A program made the position numbers and the translations under genes. Of a stretch of 64,000 nt of DNA, positions 63,092 through 64,000 are shown in pieces. How positions within the stretch are numbered: the first letter of the stretch is position 1; each line of letters begins with the position of its first letter. A model generated the notes under the pieces. The model saw only the letters and a list, made by a program, of their open reading frames with translations. It did no database searches and was not told the origin of the DNA. The stretch comes from Promicromonospora sp. MEB111 (GTDB lineage: Bacteria; Actinomycetota; Actinomycetes; Actinomycetales; Cellulomonadaceae): NCBI RefSeq assembly GCF_030209445.1, contig NZ_JARVSD010000014.1:124001-188000 (forward strand). The letters are read 5' to 3'.

Positions 63092-64000
63092 ATGAAGGCA
63101 GTTCGGTTCCACGAGACGGGCACCGCCGAGGTTCTGCGCTACGAGGACGCCGACCAGCCGGTCCCCGGCGCCGGCGAGGTGCGCGTCCGGGTCGCCGGGT
63201 CGGCGTTCAACCCGGCCGACGGCGGCATCCGCGGCGGGTTCCTGCCGTTCCCCGTCGCGCTGCCGCACGTGCCGGGCTACGACGTCTCCGGCACGGTCGA
63301 CGCGCTCGGTGACGGCGTGGAGGGCCTCGCCGTGGGCCAGGACGTCGTCGGCTTCATCCCGATGATCGCCGACGGCTCGGCGGCGCAGTACGTCGTCGCC
63401 CCGGCGGCCGACCTGGTGGCGGCCCCGACGCGCATCCCGCTGGCCGACGCCGCCGGGCTCCCGTCCGTGGGCCTCACCGCCTCGCAGGCGCTGTTCGAGG
63501 CCGGCGGGCTCCAGGCCGGTCAGCGGGTGCTGATCAACGGTGCCGGCGGCCCGGTGGGTGGGTACGCCGTGCAGCTCGCCAGGCGCGCCGGCGCGTACGT
63601 CGTCGCCACCGCGAGCCCGCGCAGCGAGCAGGCCGTCAAGGCGGCCGGCGCGGACGAGGTGATCGACCACACGACCACCTCGGTGCTCGACGCGGTGACC
63701 GAGCCGGTCGACGTGCTGCTCAACCTGGCCCCGATCACCGCCGAGGGCTTCGCGGCCCTGGTCGCCCGGGTCCGCGACGGCGGCGTCGTCGTCTCCACGA
63801 CGCCGACCGTGACCACACCCGGTGACGAGGCGCGCGGCGTGCGCGCGGTCACCGTCTTCCTGCACCCCGACGCCGACGTGCTCTCGGGCCTGGTCGCCCT
63901 CGTCGACAGCGGTGACCTGCACGTGGAGATCGCCCGGCGCGTGCCGCTGAGCGAGCTGCCCGCGATCCACCGGCAGGCCGACGCGGGGCAGGTCCACGGC
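63092..64000 (+). CDS. NADPH:quinone oxidoreductase-like MDR, cut by window end
   Basis: The frame from ATG 63092 (GAAGGGAACGACATC upstream) stays open for 303 codons to the edge. MKAVRFHETGTAEVLRYED starts the GroES-like domain; FNPADGGIRGGF and the NADPH loop RVLINGAGGPVGGYAVQLAR follow. No zinc ligands. It is probably nearly complete. Likely induced by quinones through the divergent MarR protein. Distinct from the reductase at 49940, though of the same superfamily. Confidence 0.92.
   Translation, partial: MKAVRFHETGTAEVLRYEDADQPVPGAGEVRVRVAGSAFNPADGGIRGGFLPFPVALPHVPGYDVSGTVDALGDGVEGLAVGQDVVGFIPMIADGSAAQYVVAPAADLVAAPTRIPLADAAGLPSVGLTASQALFEAGGLQAGQRVLINGAGGPVGGYAVQLARRAGAYVVATASPRSEQAVKAAGADEVIDHTTTSVLDAVTEPVDVLLNLAPITAEGFAALVARVRDGGVVVSTTPTVTTPGDEARGVRAVTVFLHPDADVLSGLVALVDSGDLHVEIARRVPLSELPAIHRQADAGQVHG

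Overview
The window is very GC-rich, densely packed DNA from an actinobacterium. Gene content (xylose isomerase/xylulokinase with a ROK repressor, MscL, FmdB, thyA-folA, NlpC/P60 and YkuD wall enzymes, SpdB-like membrane protein, SigE-family ECF sigma factor, tRNAs without encoded CCA) points to Micrococcales, perhaps a Cellulomonas/Promicromonospora-type plant-biomass degrader. That placement is inference from content, not from a marker-gene comparison.

Layout. 1-8.1 kb: 3' end of a secreted NlpC/P60 hydrolase, a two-domain universal stress protein, two aminotransferases (AspT-type and ornithine-type), an OsmC-type protein with a membrane-associated partner, then thyA-folA. 8.1-12.3 kb: xylose catabolism (xylB, xylA, divergent xylR). 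12.3-16.4 kb: an FCD GntR regulator divergent from a complete polar amino-acid/ectoine-type ABC importer. 16.6-19.5 kb: MarR regulator with an operator array, aldo/keto reductase, MFS exporter, tRNA-Arg(CCU). 19.7-25.4 kb: a five-gene peptide/oligosaccharide (cluster-5) ABC importer. 25.4-29.1 kb: L,D-transpeptidase, membrane-anchored HTH protein, MFS transporter. 29.5-34 kb: a 1356-residue helicase-nuclease-like protein whose catalytic motifs look eroded, plus a small disordered companion. 34.1-41.8 kb: mscL, SAF-domain pilus-type protein, FmdB, penicillin-acylase-family hydrolase, 5-formyl-THF cyclo-ligase, RimJ-type acetyltransferase, membrane protein and tRNA-Ala(CGC).

41.7-49.5 kb is accessory. 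The 3' half of tRNA-Ala and its terminator are repeated 917 bp downstream, enclosing one gene. Next to the second copy lies a string of truncated genes (integrase, TetR, NmrA-like). A minus-strand run follows: membrane proteins, LtrA, acetyltransferase, a MoaF/SnoaL fusion, two CPBP proteases and two very small proteins. 49.8-64 kb holds redox and regulator genes, several with clear palindromic operators, and ends with cell-wall enzymes, a MarR regulator and a quinone oxidoreductase cut by the window end.

The best candidate for an undescribed system is 53.9-56.9 kb. There an exported repeat protein, an amidoligase (ATP-grasp-like COOH-NH2 ligase superfamily relative), a SigE-family ECF sigma factor and a membrane protein (anti-sigma-like inner region plus the same extracellular repeats) are arranged head to tail, the last three genes overlapping by 4 nt. 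A second theme is the abundance of long inverted repeats without U tracts between genes, one of which belongs to a three-copy interspersed family.
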